The notes beneath the pieces are model-generated. The model was given only the letters and a program-made list of their open reading frames with translations, did no database searches and was not told where the DNA came from. Made by a program: the position numbers and the translations under genes. Source: Fictibacillus sp. BK138 (GTDB lineage Bacteria > Bacillota > Bacilli > Bacillales > Fictibacillaceae). Taken from it: 63,099 bases of DNA. Below are positions 8,435 through 16,881 of the stretch, one piece after another (positions within the stretch are counted from its first letter, which is position 1; each line of letters starts with the position of its first letter). The stretch spans positions 1 to 63,099 of the forward strand of contig NZ_SGXL01000004.1 in the NCBI RefSeq assembly GCF_004216955.1. Direction: 5' to 3'.

Positions 8435-8803
8435 TCATCCCTCCAGTTCCAGACGCAATTTATCAAGCCCTTGTTCTAAATCAAGTGCTGTCGAAACTTC
8501 CCTCATGGATATTCCAAGGTCAATAAGTGTAATAGCAACTGCGGGCTGTATTCCTGTTAATACAACTTGCGCTCCCATTAATTTTGACATTCTGACTACA
8601 TCTCCAAGAACTTTGGCAATAAAAGAGTCGATCATGTCAACGGAAGTTAAGTCGATCACTACTCCCTTAGCACCGGTATCATGAATTTTATTCAACAGAT
8701 CCTCCTGAAATTGAAGGGCTGTTTGGTCATCCATTTCAACTTGAATGGTGATCAATAAATATTCATGCAATTTTAAAATAGGAATTCTCATTTTCTCCAA
8801 CAC
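8435..8803 (-). CDS. rsbS: Stressosome scaffold STAS protein RsbS
   Basis: This roughly 121-residue stand-alone STAS protein has the phosphoserine motif [15 protein letters not shown] and [15 protein letters not shown]. RsbS and RsbR co-oligomerise to build the stressosome and hold RsbT. The start is ambiguous: GTG at 8803 directly abuts GGGAG, while TTG at 8800 and ATG at 8791 are better spaced. All lie within a few codons. Confidence 0.94.
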   Translation of the reverse strand: MLEKMRIPILKLHEYLLITIQVEMDDQTALQFQEDLLNKIHDTGAKGVVIDLTSVDMIDSFIAKVLGDVVRMSKLMGAQVVLTGIQPAVAITLIDLGISMREVSTALDLEQGLDKLRLELEG

Positions 8804-8806
8804 TCC

Positions 8807-9631
8807 CTATTCATTGCTTATTAACTGCTGTTTCGTAATTTCTAAAGCATTTTCCATACCTTTTTGAAGCGTACTCTTTGTAGGGAATAAGCTTAAATCA
8901 ATACCTAAGCTTACAATGGTCTGTGCAATTTCTGGCCGGATTCCTACCAGGATACAAGTAGATCCAAGTAATCTGACAGCATCAGCAGCCTGAATAATAT
9001 GGTGAGCAACCATCGTATCAACGACTGGCACTCCTGTAATATCAATAAGAACAACTTCTGAGCGGTACTTGATTACACCATTCAATAAGTTCTCCATAAT
9101 CAGCTTCGCACGCTCCGTATCAATAGAACCGATCAAAGGCATTACACTAATGTTTTTGAATACCGGAATAAGTGGAGCCGAGAGTTCCAATAGTGCTGTT
9201 TTTTGAATGGAAACTGTTCTCTCCCAAATTTGAGATGAGTTTTCTACCACTCTGTTTAAAATCGGATCAAGCCAACTGTCGATCTCGCGGTAAAGAGCGG
9301 CAAGTTTCTCCTGATCCATTTCCGCTTCGACAAGCATGTTTAGAATAACGCGGCGTGCAATCTGAAGCCCTTGCGTTAAATATTTCAGCGGTAATCCTGT
9401 ATGAAGCACCTGATCAAAGAATTGATCCAGTGTCCCATCTTTAGAAATATCGTGGTAATTTATATGCTTAATTAATAGCTCAAAAAACTGCTGATCTGTT
9501 TCTTCACTAAGTTTTAGTGTTGTTGTGTAGCTTGCAATTTCCTTATCTTTAAAAAGATTGACTTCCTTAAGCCAATTATTTTTAAGGGTTTCTTGATTTT
9601 CGTTAATCATTTGTACAATCAAGTTGTCCAA
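8807..9631 (-). CDS. rsbR: Stressosome sensor RsbR (RsbRA type)
   Basis: The protein has a variable N-terminal helical globin-like sensor domain (about 1-130) and a C-terminal STAS domain that keeps the phosphorylatable threonine in PVVDTMVAHH (about residue 206), plus IDTERAK. A TTG start at 9631 behind GGGGGTG gives 274 residues, the length I recall for B. subtilis RsbRA. The longer frame from 9697 runs into the promoter. It is the first gene of the eight-gene sigB operon. Confidence 0.93.
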   Translation of the reverse strand: MDNLIVQMINENQETLKNNWLKEVNLFKDKEIASYTTTLKLSEETDQQFFELLIKHINYHDISKDGTLDQFFDQVLHTGLPLKYLTQGLQIARRVILNMLVEAEMDQEKLAALYREIDSWLDPILNRVVENSSQIWERTVSIQKTALLELSAPLIPVFKNISVMPLIGSIDTERAKLIMENLLNGVIKYRSEVVLIDITGVPVVDTMVAHHIIQAADAVRLLGSTCILVGIRPEIAQTIVSLGIDLSLFPTKSTLQKGMENALEITKQQLISNE

Positions 9632-9668
9632 TTTGTATAGCACCCCCGCTACATATAGTATCGACTCT

Positions 9669-9697
9669 ATTATTTCATTTCTGATAATTTTCTGCAA
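9669..9697 (-). promoter_or_regulatory. Candidate sigma-A promoter of the rsbR-rsbX operon
   Basis: TTGCAG (-35, 9692-9697), a 17-base spacer and AATAAT (-10, 9669-9674) lie 38 bases upstream of the proposed rsbR TTG start. A vegetative promoter at this place is expected by analogy with B. subtilis. Confidence 0.5.
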
Positions 9698-9826
9698 TGT
9701 TTACACTGTTTCTAACCTTGGATATATAACCGAATTTCAGCAAGCTCAAACCTGTATTTTTTTCCAGCTAAAATAAAAAACCGCCAGACCTCTGTCAGAC
9801 AGTTTCTCAATGTGTGTTATAAAAAT

Positions 9827-10177
9827 TTAAAAATCTACCAGACCAGTACTGATCTGCAATGCGTCGTCTACCCTGCGCATCATGTCTTCATCCAGCTGTG
9901 TAATCTTATCTGTTAATCTTTGCTTATCGATCGTTCTGATCTGTTCAAGCAAAATAACTGAATCCCGTTCAAAGCCGTATTTTTTAGAATCTATTTCAAC
10001 ATGTGTTGGAAGTTTTGCTTTTTGAATTTGGGCTGTGATTGCAGCAACTATTACTGTTGGGCTAAAACGGTTTCCGATATCATTCTGTATGATCAGTACA
10101 GGGCGAATTCCGCCTTGTTCTGAACCTACTACCGGTGAAAGATCTGCAAAGTAAACGTCTCCGCGTTTGACTATCAA
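9827..10177 (-). CDS. ndoA: mRNA interferase EndoA/NdoA (MazF-family toxin)
   Basis: This 116-residue MazF-fold endoribonuclease has [20 protein letters not shown], the catalytic Arg in [12 protein letters not shown] and the catalytic Thr in VAAIT. The B. subtilis enzyme cuts mRNA at UACAU sites and is neutralised by NdoAI. It starts 3 bases after the antitoxin gene. The location between alr and rsbR is conserved across Bacillus. Confidence 0.95.
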   Translation of the reverse strand: MIVKRGDVYFADLSPVVGSEQGGIRPVLIIQNDIGNRFSPTVIVAAITAQIQKAKLPTHVEIDSKKYGFERDSVILLEQIRTIDKQRLTDKITQLDEDMMRRVDDALQISTGLVDF

Positions 10178-10180
10178 GGA

Positions 10181-10462
10181 CTACACCCCGCTAACTAAGC
10201 GGTCCAAGGTATGATCGGCTTCCTCCTCTAACATAAATGCTTCTGAGGCAATCGTTAGATTGATCTTAGCCATTTCCATGTAACCCTGTTTCATCTCATC
10301 ACGAAACTGACGTTTGTTCTTCCGCTCACGAAGAAACATTTCAGTAGCTTGATGGATAAATTCGCTGCGGTCCAAATTCTCTTTTTTAATGACACGATCT
10401 ACCTCAGTCAGTAACTTTTGAGGAAGACTAATCACGATTCTTTTTGTGTTCAATTCGGACAC
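10181..10462 (-). CDS. ndoAI: Antitoxin EndoAI/NdoAI (ribbon-helix-helix)
   Basis: The 93-residue antitoxin has an N-terminal ribbon-helix-helix DNA-binding segment (TKRIVISLPQKLLTEVDRVI) and a conserved C-terminal toxin-binding part (GYMEMAKINLTIASEA). The GTG at 10462 is chosen because GGAGG lies 8 bases before it. A GTG at 10471 sits against the ribosome-binding site. It is coupled to the toxin gene. Confidence 0.93.
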   Translation of the reverse strand: MSELNTKRIVISLPQKLLTEVDRVIKKENLDRSEFIHQATEMFLRERKNKRQFRDEMKQGYMEMAKINLTIASEAFMLEEEADHTLDRLVSGV

Positions 10463-10603
10463 AACATACACCTCCAGCGCAAAGCTATACTACGATCAAG
10501 TTCCTTTTAACCACATATAATCTTATCACTTCAATATTCCATTTGCAAAGCGATTTCAAAGTATTTATTCTACAAAATTTTTAATAGTCCTTCTAATATT
10601 CTG

Positions 10604-11776
10604 CTAAAAATTTAGAATTACATTCATATTTTCTGAAATTCGACCCTTTTTCACAAAAACTCTCGGCACTCGGGAAGAAATTAAACATGGTATCTCATAA
10701 TTTATGGTTTTTGCTAGAGAAGCAATTTCATCCATTTCAATCGTTTCATCACTCTGGTTCCCTATTAAGGTAGCTTTCTCACCAATATCCATTTCATAAG
10801 GAAGCCTTACCATGCATTGATCCATACAGATCCGGCCGATAATAGGTGCACGCTCTCCCCGGATCAACACATCAGCACCTGGTGATAATCTTCGCTGCCA
10901 TCCATCGGCATAACCGATCGGAAGAGTCCCTACCCACTCTTCTTCTTTCGCTGTATAAGTCGCTCCATAACTTACAGTATCTCCAGGCATCAGTTTTTTA
11001 ACATGAATCAGCTGAGAATGCAGACTGAAAGCTTCTTCTAATATAAATGGAAGCTTTTCTTTCATCTCTAAAGATGGGGATAAACCATACATACTGATTC
11101 CCAATCGAACGAGATTAAAAGGCCCTTCAACCTTACGCAATGCTGCTGCACTATTTGCGCTGTGAACGTATTTCGGTGTGATCCCCCACGTTTTCAGCAA
11201 GTCTAATTGATTAATAAATCTTTTTCTTTGAATATCAAAAAGTTCAGATTCCCATTCATCCGCGGTAGCAAAGTGAGTAAAGACGCCTTCTATTTCACAC
11301 GCAGAAGAATCCTGGATCAAAAGTGAAATATCATGAAGCTCCTCTTCTTCTGTAATACCCACTCTTCCCATACCTGTATCAAGCTTCAAGTGAATGTTCA
11401 ATACTTTATCTGTTTCTTTCAGGAACTCTGATGCTTCATCAAGCCAGCCCTTTTGGAAAACGGTGATGCTTATCTCATTTTCCGCCGCAAGACTAACATA
11501 TTCAGGACGAATACGGTTCATAACTAAAATCGGTGCTGAAATTCCTTGTTTTCTTAATGCCAGTGCCTCGTCGAGTATCGCAACAGCAAGCAGTTCAGCT
11601 CCGGATTCAAGCGCCGCAACAGCAGTCTGGTACGCTCCATGGCCATAACCATCCGCCTTAACAACGGCCATAATTTTTTGATCAGGAAGATGGTTTTTGA
11701 ATGATTTTATGTTTCTGCTGATTTTATCTAGGTTTATTTCTGCCCATGTATCTCTATAAAAGTGATTTCTGTCCAC
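10604..11776 (-). CDS. alr: Alanine racemase
   Basis: This 390-residue fold-type III PLP enzyme converts L-alanine to D-alanine for peptidoglycan. The PLP lysine is in AVVKADGYGHG (K40), the catalytic tyrosine is in DTVSYGATYTA, and RICMDQCMV is also typical. The GTG start follows CAGGAGG. The gene precedes ndoAI, as in B. subtilis. The interval to the lipoprotein gene upstream is filled by a phased repeat array. Confidence 0.96.
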   Translation of the reverse strand: MDRNHFYRDTWAEINLDKISRNIKSFKNHLPDQKIMAVVKADGYGHGAYQTAVAALESGAELLAVAILDEALALRKQGISAPILVMNRIRPEYVSLAAENEISITVFQKGWLDEASEFLKETDKVLNIHLKLDTGMGRVGITEEEELHDISLLIQDSSACEIEGVFTHFATADEWESELFDIQRKRFINQLDLLKTWGITPKYVHSANSAAALRKVEGPFNLVRLGISMYGLSPSLEMKEKLPFILEEAFSLHSQLIHVKKLMPGDTVSYGATYTAKEEEWVGTLPIGYADGWQRRLSPGADVLIRGERAPIIGRICMDQCMVRLPYEMDIGEKATLIGNQSDETIEMDEIASLAKTINYEIPCLISSRVPRVFVKKGRISENMNVILNF

Positions 11777-11903
11777 AATTAAGCCTCCTGCTAAGAAAAA
11801 CTGAATGATTGCCTCTTATTTTAACTGTTTAATTAAAATTATGTAAGTAAATAAAGGTTGGTTCTTTGAAAATGCGGGGTTAGTTGCAGGAGCAATCCTT
11901 GTT

Positions 11904-12011
11904 TTGAGCGAAGATCGGAAAAGTTGAGCGGTCCGGAGTATTTTTGAGCGAAGTTAGTACTGTTTTGAGCGTAACTCAGACTTTTTGAGCGGTATTCGAA
12001 AATCTTGAGCG
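11904..12011. repeat. Phased short-motif array 1 (core TTGAGCG, 20-21 bp period)
   Basis: The core TTGAGCG occurs six times, starting at 11904, 11924, 11944, 11965, 11985 and 12005, usually preceded by TT. The sequence between the cores is not conserved. The array fills the gap between the YdcC terminator and alr, where I see no gene. Confidence 0.85.
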
Positions 12012-12062
12012 AACGTGTAATAATTATAAGAACACGTACCGTAAAACACTTAAAACGCAAAG

Positions 12063-12088
12063 AAAAAGACGGCTAAAAGTCTTAGCCG
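12063..12088 (-). terminator. Terminator after the YdcC-type lipoprotein gene
   Basis: CGGCTAA and TTAGCCG arms (12070-12076 and 12082-12088) are followed on the minus strand by TCTTTTTC. Confidence 0.8.
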
Positions 12089-12107
12089 CCCTATATTATA
12101 GTAGGAA

Positions 12108-13121
12108 TTATTTGATTGCTTCCCCAGACACAGATCTAGCGATAGCCATGAGCTCTTCTTGGTCTAAGTTATTTGAGGCGAGGAAATAATCTACTCCATT
12201 ATAGTTCCATGTTACAGATTGTTCTGTCATGGCTCCGACTGTAAAGCCTAGATCAACAGGTTCTCCGTTTGCTAATGTTAACCTGGACGCTGTTTCTACT
12301 GCTGTATTTTTTTGCTGCATGAGTGTGAATGATTTGTTTTCTTCTTCATCCGCATAATTTAGAACGACCTTTGAATCATTGTCCCCAAGTGCTACCTCTC
12401 TCTCATTCACAAGATTCAAGTTAGAAGTGTAAGTAGGATACAGTACTTCAAACTCTTCGTCTGATCCAGAGAAAGTGGGAATTTCAAATTGAGCACTCGA
12501 CATGTTTGATTCCATATCGAAAGAGTTCTTATCAAACTTTGCATTAAATTGAACTTTTGAAAAATCCAGTCTCACAAGCTCTTTTTGATCTTGATCCATA
12601 ATACGGACCTGAGTAGGATCTAGATCTTTATTTAATGTGATTTCCTGCTGATATAAGTTTTTGTTCTGGTAATTCGTTTTTGTATGGAAAACATAGCTTT
12701 TCTCTTTTGATTTAAAGCCACGGTCCGTGTCGTTTAAGATATCCGCGATAAGTGATTGGAACAAATAGACCTGACTGTTGTTTTCCGGCCAGTCACTTTG
12801 GAAACGGAAGCTTTTGTTAAGAGCTGGCGTCAGTACGAAGACCCCGTCCTTATTGCGCAGGATCATCTGACTTTGATCTTTTTCAGCATTCTTTAAGCTG
12901 ACCCGGTAAAAGTCCGGTTTCTTATGCCATATTTCCAAGTCATACGTTAATGGCTTTTCTCCTGTGTTTAAAGTCATTTTGGCTTCTGCTTTATAGCCTG
13001 TCATTTTTTCCATTCTTTCTTCCAACGAATCCAGAACATCACTCTGGCTTTGTTCACCGCATGCAGACAGGACCATTAAAGCCATGAACGCCGTCAAAAT
13101 AATTGACAGTGTTTTCTTCAT
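12108..13121 (-). CDS. LolA-like lipoprotein (YdcC type)
   Basis: The 337-residue precursor has a lipoprotein signal peptide with lipobox LSAC (Cys about residue 21) and a LolA-like beta-sheet domain. In B. subtilis ydcC occupies the same place between acpS and alr and is a mother-cell sporulation gene. The related C. difficile GerS is needed for spore germination. The ATG at 13121 follows AAAGGGG; an upstream GTG/ATG frame would put residues before the signal peptide. The biochemical role is unknown. Confidence 0.85.
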   Translation of the reverse strand: MKKTLSIILTAFMALMVLSACGEQSQSDVLDSLEERMEKMTGYKAEAKMTLNTGEKPLTYDLEIWHKKPDFYRVSLKNAEKDQSQMILRNKDGVFVLTPALNKSFRFQSDWPENNSQVYLFQSLIADILNDTDRGFKSKEKSYVFHTKTNYQNKNLYQQEITLNKDLDPTQVRIMDQDQKELVRLDFSKVQFNAKFDKNSFDMESNMSSAQFEIPTFSGSDEEFEVLYPTYTSNLNLVNEREVALGDNDSKVVLNYADEEENKSFTLMQQKNTAVETASRLTLANGEPVDLGFTVGAMTEQSVTWNYNGVDYFLASNNLDQEELMAIARSVSGEAIK

Positions 13122-13246
13122 TTTTTGCCATCCCCTTTGTCCCAAAGTAATTTCGACATTGAAGGGGGTGCTAACTTCGCTTTAAGCAAAGGACTGCCCC
13201 TTCTACCGCATTACAATATATGAGACAACCCTGGACAATATGCAGA

Positions 13247-13606
13247 CTAGCTTGACGAGCTTTCCAAAATAACTTGAGCCACCACGTATTCCTTCGTATG
13301 AGAGATCGATAAGTGGCATAAATAAGGATAAGGAGATGTTAAAAATGGCTTACCTTTTTCGTCACTTTTAATTTCCATGTCCTGCCATGAGAGTTCAGCG
13401 CCAATCCCAACTCCGAGAGCTTTTGCCATCGCTTCTTTAGCGGCAAACCTTCCGGCAAGGTATTCATATTTTCTGTTTCCGTTCAAAGATTCAAATCTTT
13501 TTTGCTCAAAAGGTGTTAAGATTCTGTTCGAAAAGCGCTCTTGATGAAGCGCAGCTTTTTTGATTCTTTTCAGTTCTATAATATCGATGCCTGTTCCAAC
13601 AATCAT
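13247..13606 (-). CDS. acpS: Holo-[acyl-carrier-protein] synthase AcpS
   Basis: This 119-residue phosphopantetheinyl transferase has VGTGIDIIELKRI (metal-binding Asp) and RFAAKEAMAKALG (metal-binding Glu and CoA-binding lysine). It transfers 4'-phosphopantetheine from CoA to apo-ACP. It is divergent from the rhomboid gene and upstream of the YdcC lipoprotein gene, as in B. subtilis. Confidence 0.96.
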   Translation of the reverse strand: MIVGTGIDIIELKRIKKAALHQERFSNRILTPFEQKRFESLNGNRKYEYLAGRFAAKEAMAKALGVGIGAELSWQDMEIKSDEKGKPFLTSPYPYLCHLSISHTKEYVVAQVILESSSS

Positions 13607-13717
13607 TTACTTTCTCCTTTACAGCTATATCTTTCGCTCTCTTCTCGCTCACATGGTAAACTTAAGGCAGAATTTAAAATATGTATAAACTCGCATAAAA
13701 AAGGGTGATCTATTCTA

Positions 13718-14323
13718 ATGTTCATAAGAGATGAAAGCTTCCAAACCTTTATTAGGCGCTACCCGATTGTAACTTTCCTAACAGCTGTTCATATTGTTGT
13801 GTTTCTTCTTATTAATTTTACCCCTTTTCGCACGTCTTTGTATCATTTGATGGTTGGTTCTAATTATTATATTGCTGCAGGAGAGTATTGGCGGCTTTTA
13901 ACACCAATTATTACGCATGAAGCTGTGGGACATCTTATTTTTAACTCGTTTTCACTTATTTTATTTGGTCCTGCTCTTGAACAGATACTCGGAAAAGCGA
14001 GGTTTATCATCGGTTATGTTGGTGCTGGTCTGATCGCGAACATCGCAACCCTTTTAATGCTTCCGTTGTCATATGCACATATTGGAGCTTCTGGTTCGAT
14101 CTTTGGACTGTTCGGTATTTATGTTTATATGCTGTATAATCACCGTCAATATATAGACAGGGCCAATACGCAAATTCTTCTGGTAGTATTGGGTATCAGT
14201 TTAGTTTCTACTTTTTTAAATGAAAGAATCAATGTTCTCGGTCATTTATTTGGACTGATCGGCGGTGCGGCATTAGCCCCAATTATCCTTGCGTCATTGC
14301 ACCGGAAGAAAAATAGATATTAA
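13718..14323 (+). CDS. Rhomboid-family intramembrane serine protease (YdcA type)
   Basis: The 201-residue protein has about six hydrophobic segments. The catalytic serine motif GASGSIFG is at about 124-131, the oxyanion asparagine is in HLIFNSFSL and the catalytic histidine is in VLGHLFGLIGG. It resembles B. subtilis YdcA, whose substrates are not established. It is a single gene that converges on the STAS operon through a shared terminator. Confidence 0.9.
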   Translation: MFIRDESFQTFIRRYPIVTFLTAVHIVVFLLINFTPFRTSLYHLMVGSNYYIAAGEYWRLLTPIITHEAVGHLIFNSFSLILFGPALEQILGKARFIIGYVGAGLIANIATLLMLPLSYAHIGASGSIFGLFGIYVYMLYNHRQYIDRANTQILLVVLGISLVSTFLNERINVLGHLFGLIGGAALAPIILASLHRKKNRY

Positions 14324-14335
14324 TCTCCAAGAAAA

Positions 14336-14364
14336 AAAGCACCTCCGATTATGCGAGGTGCTTT
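14336..14364. terminator. Bidirectional terminator between the rhomboid and STAS genes
   Basis: AAAGCACCTC pairs with GAGGTGCTTT around a 9-base loop, with flanking A and T runs on both sides. Confidence 0.8.
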
Positions 14365-14371
14365 CTGTATT

Positions 14372-15118
14372 TTATGAGTGCTGCAGCAGCACTTCTTTTA
14401 ATGAAGTTTCATAATAAACCGGCCAATCCACATCTAGTTTGTGTAGCTGTCTTGCGTGCTTGGGTTTTACACCTAAAATACTGACCGGCTTTCCGTTCAT
14501 GTAGTGCAGCATGCGGAATAGTTCGCTCAGCTTTTGAACTCCTGGTTCATCTATTTCACCGGTCGCAGACAGATCAAAGAAAATGTCTTCGAACTGGCCT
14601 TCATATGCTGCTTTCAAAGCATTTCCCGTGACAGTCATCATCTTGCATTCCGTAATATCTCCGAACAAAGGAACAAAAGCCATCTTTTCAGAGATCGGAA
14701 TAAAAGGACCTGAAAGTTCATCAAGTCGTTTCATCGCTTCTTCCAACGCTTCTTTTTTCTCAAAAAGCTCAAAATCCGTGGAAGCCAGCCTCATTCTAAG
14801 TTCAGAAAGCTTTTCTTCAAGTCCTCTTACGTGCGTGCCTGTCGGAATTAAAACAACATGTGCATAGTCTTTTTCCCACGAAATATGAACGTCACAGAGA
14901 ACAAAAGGGTTATCTTTGCCTTTCACATTTGCTTCAAAGCTCTTTTCACCTTCAAAAGGCAGCAAGTACTTCGTCAGCTTATTATGACTCTCCTCGTCAA
15001 AACAATCATGAATCGTTTCTGCCTGTCCGTCCAAGAGAGCACTCGCCTGTTGAGACATGCCCTGAATCAGCCCATCTTTATTTATTTTTACGTATGGTAC
15101 AGGTAATGGACAGTTCAT
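14372..15118 (-). CDS. YtvA-like STAS protein with N-terminal PAS-like domain
   Basis: The 248-residue protein has a PAS-like N-terminal region (about 1-95), a short coiled coil (about 97-140) and a STAS domain (about 143-245). The STAS part resembles that of YtvA. The two positions that are phosphothreonines in RsbRA are Glu here: FGDITECK (E157) and GEIDEPGVQK (E191). As I recall, YtvA also has Glu there. The LOV cysteine motif NCRFLQ is absent, so the sensor is not a flavin LOV domain. The ATG is two bases after the stop of the B12-domain gene. Role in SigB signalling is inference. Confidence 0.75.
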   Translation of the reverse strand: MNCPLPVPYVKINKDGLIQGMSQQASALLDGQAETIHDCFDEESHNKLTKYLLPFEGEKSFEANVKGKDNPFVLCDVHISWEKDYAHVVLIPTGTHVRGLEEKLSELRMRLASTDFELFEKKEALEEAMKRLDELSGPFIPISEKMAFVPLFGDITECKMMTVTGNALKAAYEGQFEDIFFDLSATGEIDEPGVQKLSELFRMLHYMNGKPVSILGVKPKHARQLHKLDVDWPVYYETSLKEVLLQHS

Positions 15119-15120
15119 GT

Positions 15121-15765
15121 TCAGGCATTGATCCTCTTTTCCACATACTCGTCCAGCCATTTTTCTGCCTGTTCGAGACTGTTAATAATAATTCCTTGTT
15201 TGTTGGTATAAGGTTCTAAGTCATACTTATTCGCGAGTCTCCCGCCTATTAAAATAACAGGCTTGTGAGGCAGAGCGGCTAGTGTGCGAACATAATTTTT
15301 AAGAACGGGCAGGTTGTAGACGATGGAAACGGAAAGTCCGATCACTTCAGGTTTCCATTGTAGAGCTGACTTAAGTGCAAATTCTAACGGAAGACTTGCT
15401 CCGTAATATTTCGTTTCCCAGTCTCGTTCTTCAAAAAGACTGTTAATCATCTTGATGCCTAAATAATGCTGTTCACCTTGCAGACAAAGGAACATGGCTT
15501 TGTTTTTTTCGCCCATAGTTTCCTCTGATACTTGAAACAATCTAGATAGAACAAAATCACAGACGCCGGTAGCCAAATGTTCATCAGCTACTGAAATCTC
15601 ATTATTTTCCCATAGCTCACCTATAAGATACATAGCAGGAGTAAACAGGTCTTTGAATAAAACCATCCGGCTTTGGTTTGGCTGCTTTTTGATAAAACGC
15701 ATCGCTTCCACATGATTGCCATCTAAGAACAACCGTGCAAGTTTCTCAACATCTGATATAGCCAT
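15121..15765 (-). CDS. CarH-like cobalamin-binding photosensory protein without DNA-binding domain
   Basis: The 214-residue protein has a four-helix cap (about 1-85) and a Rossmann-type B12 domain (about 88-210). The cap carries W52 and E62-H63, the same spacing as W131 and E141-H142 of the light sensor CarH. The B12 domain carries ExHxxG (E98, H100, G103) for lower axial ligation, as in CarH. No MerR helix-turn-helix is present, so output must go through a partner, presumably a co-encoded protein. Adenosylcobalamin and light responsiveness are inferred from the motifs. Confidence 0.8.
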   Translation of the reverse strand: MAISDVEKLARLFLDGNHVEAMRFIKKQPNQSRMVLFKDLFTPAMYLIGELWENNEISVADEHLATGVCDFVLSRLFQVSEETMGEKNKAMFLCLQGEQHYLGIKMINSLFEERDWETKYYGASLPLEFALKSALQWKPEVIGLSVSIVYNLPVLKNYVRTLAALPHKPVILIGGRLANKYDLEPYTNKQGIIINSLEQAEKWLDEYVEKRINA

Positions 15766-15780
15766 TGGCTGCCCCTCCCT

Positions 15781-16158
15781 TTATTTGTGAGCAGCTGCTG
15801 CTTTCTCACCTAGAATGTTGTTAGCTTTGTTTAAATAATCTATATATACGGCAACCCTTGGGTTATCTTTCACTCCTTGTTCCTTTAGCACATCAATAAT
15901 GATCGAAAAGTTGTCCATAAGGAGTTCAGTAGTCATCCCAAACTTCTGCAGGATTCCGTCTAGCCATAAAGCATAATCTGTAAAAAACTCCTCATTGTCC
16001 AGCTCGTAAGCTGTTTCTAAATGCTTGAAGTGGTGATGGTTATCCTCAATGCATTTACCTCTTCCTTTTTCACCATAACGGTCCATAAGCGACGGGTCAT
16101 TTTCATAAATTTTCTCAGTGACTCTCTCTACCATAGCATTTATGTTAAATTCCGTCAT
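15781..16158 (-). CDS. Small helical protein, probable partner of the B12-domain sensor
   Basis: This 125-residue all-helical protein has a histidine-rich segment (DNHHHFKHLETAYELD, about 38-53) and FFTDYALWLDGILQKFGM. The pattern recalls the N-terminal helical segment that precedes B12-binding domains in some longer proteins, here encoded separately; that comparison is from memory. The start overlaps the monooxygenase-like gene by 4 bases, and 15 bases separate its stop from the B12 gene. Function is unknown; the His cluster could bind metal or heme. Confidence 0.6.
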   Translation of the reverse strand: MTEFNINAMVERVTEKIYENDPSLMDRYGEKGRGKCIEDNHHHFKHLETAYELDNEEFFTDYALWLDGILQKFGMTTELLMDNFSIIIDVLKEQGVKDNPRVAVYIDYLNKANNILGEKAAAAHK

Positions 16159-16460
16159 TTTGCAACCACCTTATATTGTTTAACTGTAGGAATTACAGCA
16201 GCTAATTCTTTATCAGGGTACTTCTTCTCCAAATCATGAATTTTTTTGAATTCCTCACTTCTGACCCATTTTAAATAATCTTCCTTTGTAGAAAAAATGA
16301 GCTGAACGGTTAACTCACCCGCTCTTTTATCATTTTGTAATAATAAAAAGTCCACGAACCCTGGTGCATTGTCTACTGAGCGCGAGCGATTTTTATAAAT
16401 ATTAATTACTTCTTCTGCTTTTTCATTAGGTACATCAAATGTAGAAAAAACGGTATACAT
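16155..16460 (-). CDS. ABM/IsdG-like heme monooxygenase-family protein
   Basis: The 101-residue ferredoxin-like (ABM superfamily) protein contains NRSRSVDNAPGFV and LKWVRSEEFKKIH, where the Trp and His match the heme-pocket positions of IsdG/HmoA proteins. An Asn equivalent to IsdG Asn7 is not evident (MYTVFSTFDV), so heme degradation is uncertain and heme sensing or binding is possible. It is the first gene of the four-gene operon that ends in the STAS gene. Confidence 0.75.
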   Translation of the reverse strand: MYTVFSTFDVPNEKAEEVINIYKNRSRSVDNAPGFVDFLLLQNDKRAGELTVQLIFSTKEDYLKWVRSEEFKKIHDLEKKYPDKELAAVIPTVKQYKVVAK

Positions 16461-16582
16461 GCAACTATCACCTCGTGGATGTATTTAAATCATGCTAATA
16501 ATTCATCTCATAAAAGATTCAATAAAGAATAATATTTTTCCTTCTTAAGCAAGGTTGTATTTTCTTGTTGCTTTTATAAGTA

Positions 16583-16713
16583 GTTAATTTCCGTTCCAGG
16601 ATGCTCGCTTTCCGCAGGGTGTGCGGTGAGCCCTCTCGTCGCTTCGCGACATTGAGTGGTCTCACCTGTCCCACTCGTCCTGCAGGAGTCTCGCACCTTG
16701 CACTCTAATTAAC
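16583..16713. repeat. Dispersed structured intergenic repeat, copy B
   Basis: A 131-bp copy bounded by GTTAATT (16583-16589) and AATTAAC (16707-16713). It has a central perfect hairpin GTCGC-TTC-GCGAC and outer arms GGTGAG/CTCACC. The remainder of the gap 16461-16879 contains no gene that I can support. Confidence 0.85.
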
Positions 16714-16851
16714 TTGCATTGAAGAAAAGAAAAACTATGGCTTGAAAAGCAACAATCAAGAAAAGCTTTTAAAGTCTTATTTAAAAGGAACCTTCTGCTT
16801 TAATTGACTCCCAATACTACAGGAAAGAAACAGATATGTCACTAAAAAGGA

Positions 16852-16881
16852 AAAGCACTGGGGATATCTCCCCGGTGCTTT
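16852..16881 (-). terminator. Terminator after the DinB-family gene
   Basis: AAAGCACCGGGG and CCCCAGTGCTTT arms on the minus strand, running on into a T-rich tract. The 5' arm includes the stop codon of the gene. Confidence 0.7.

Noticed and set aside
9780-9826. A terminator between ndoA and rsbR
   Set aside because: The CAGAC segments here are mostly direct rather than inverted repeats, so no convincing stem forms.
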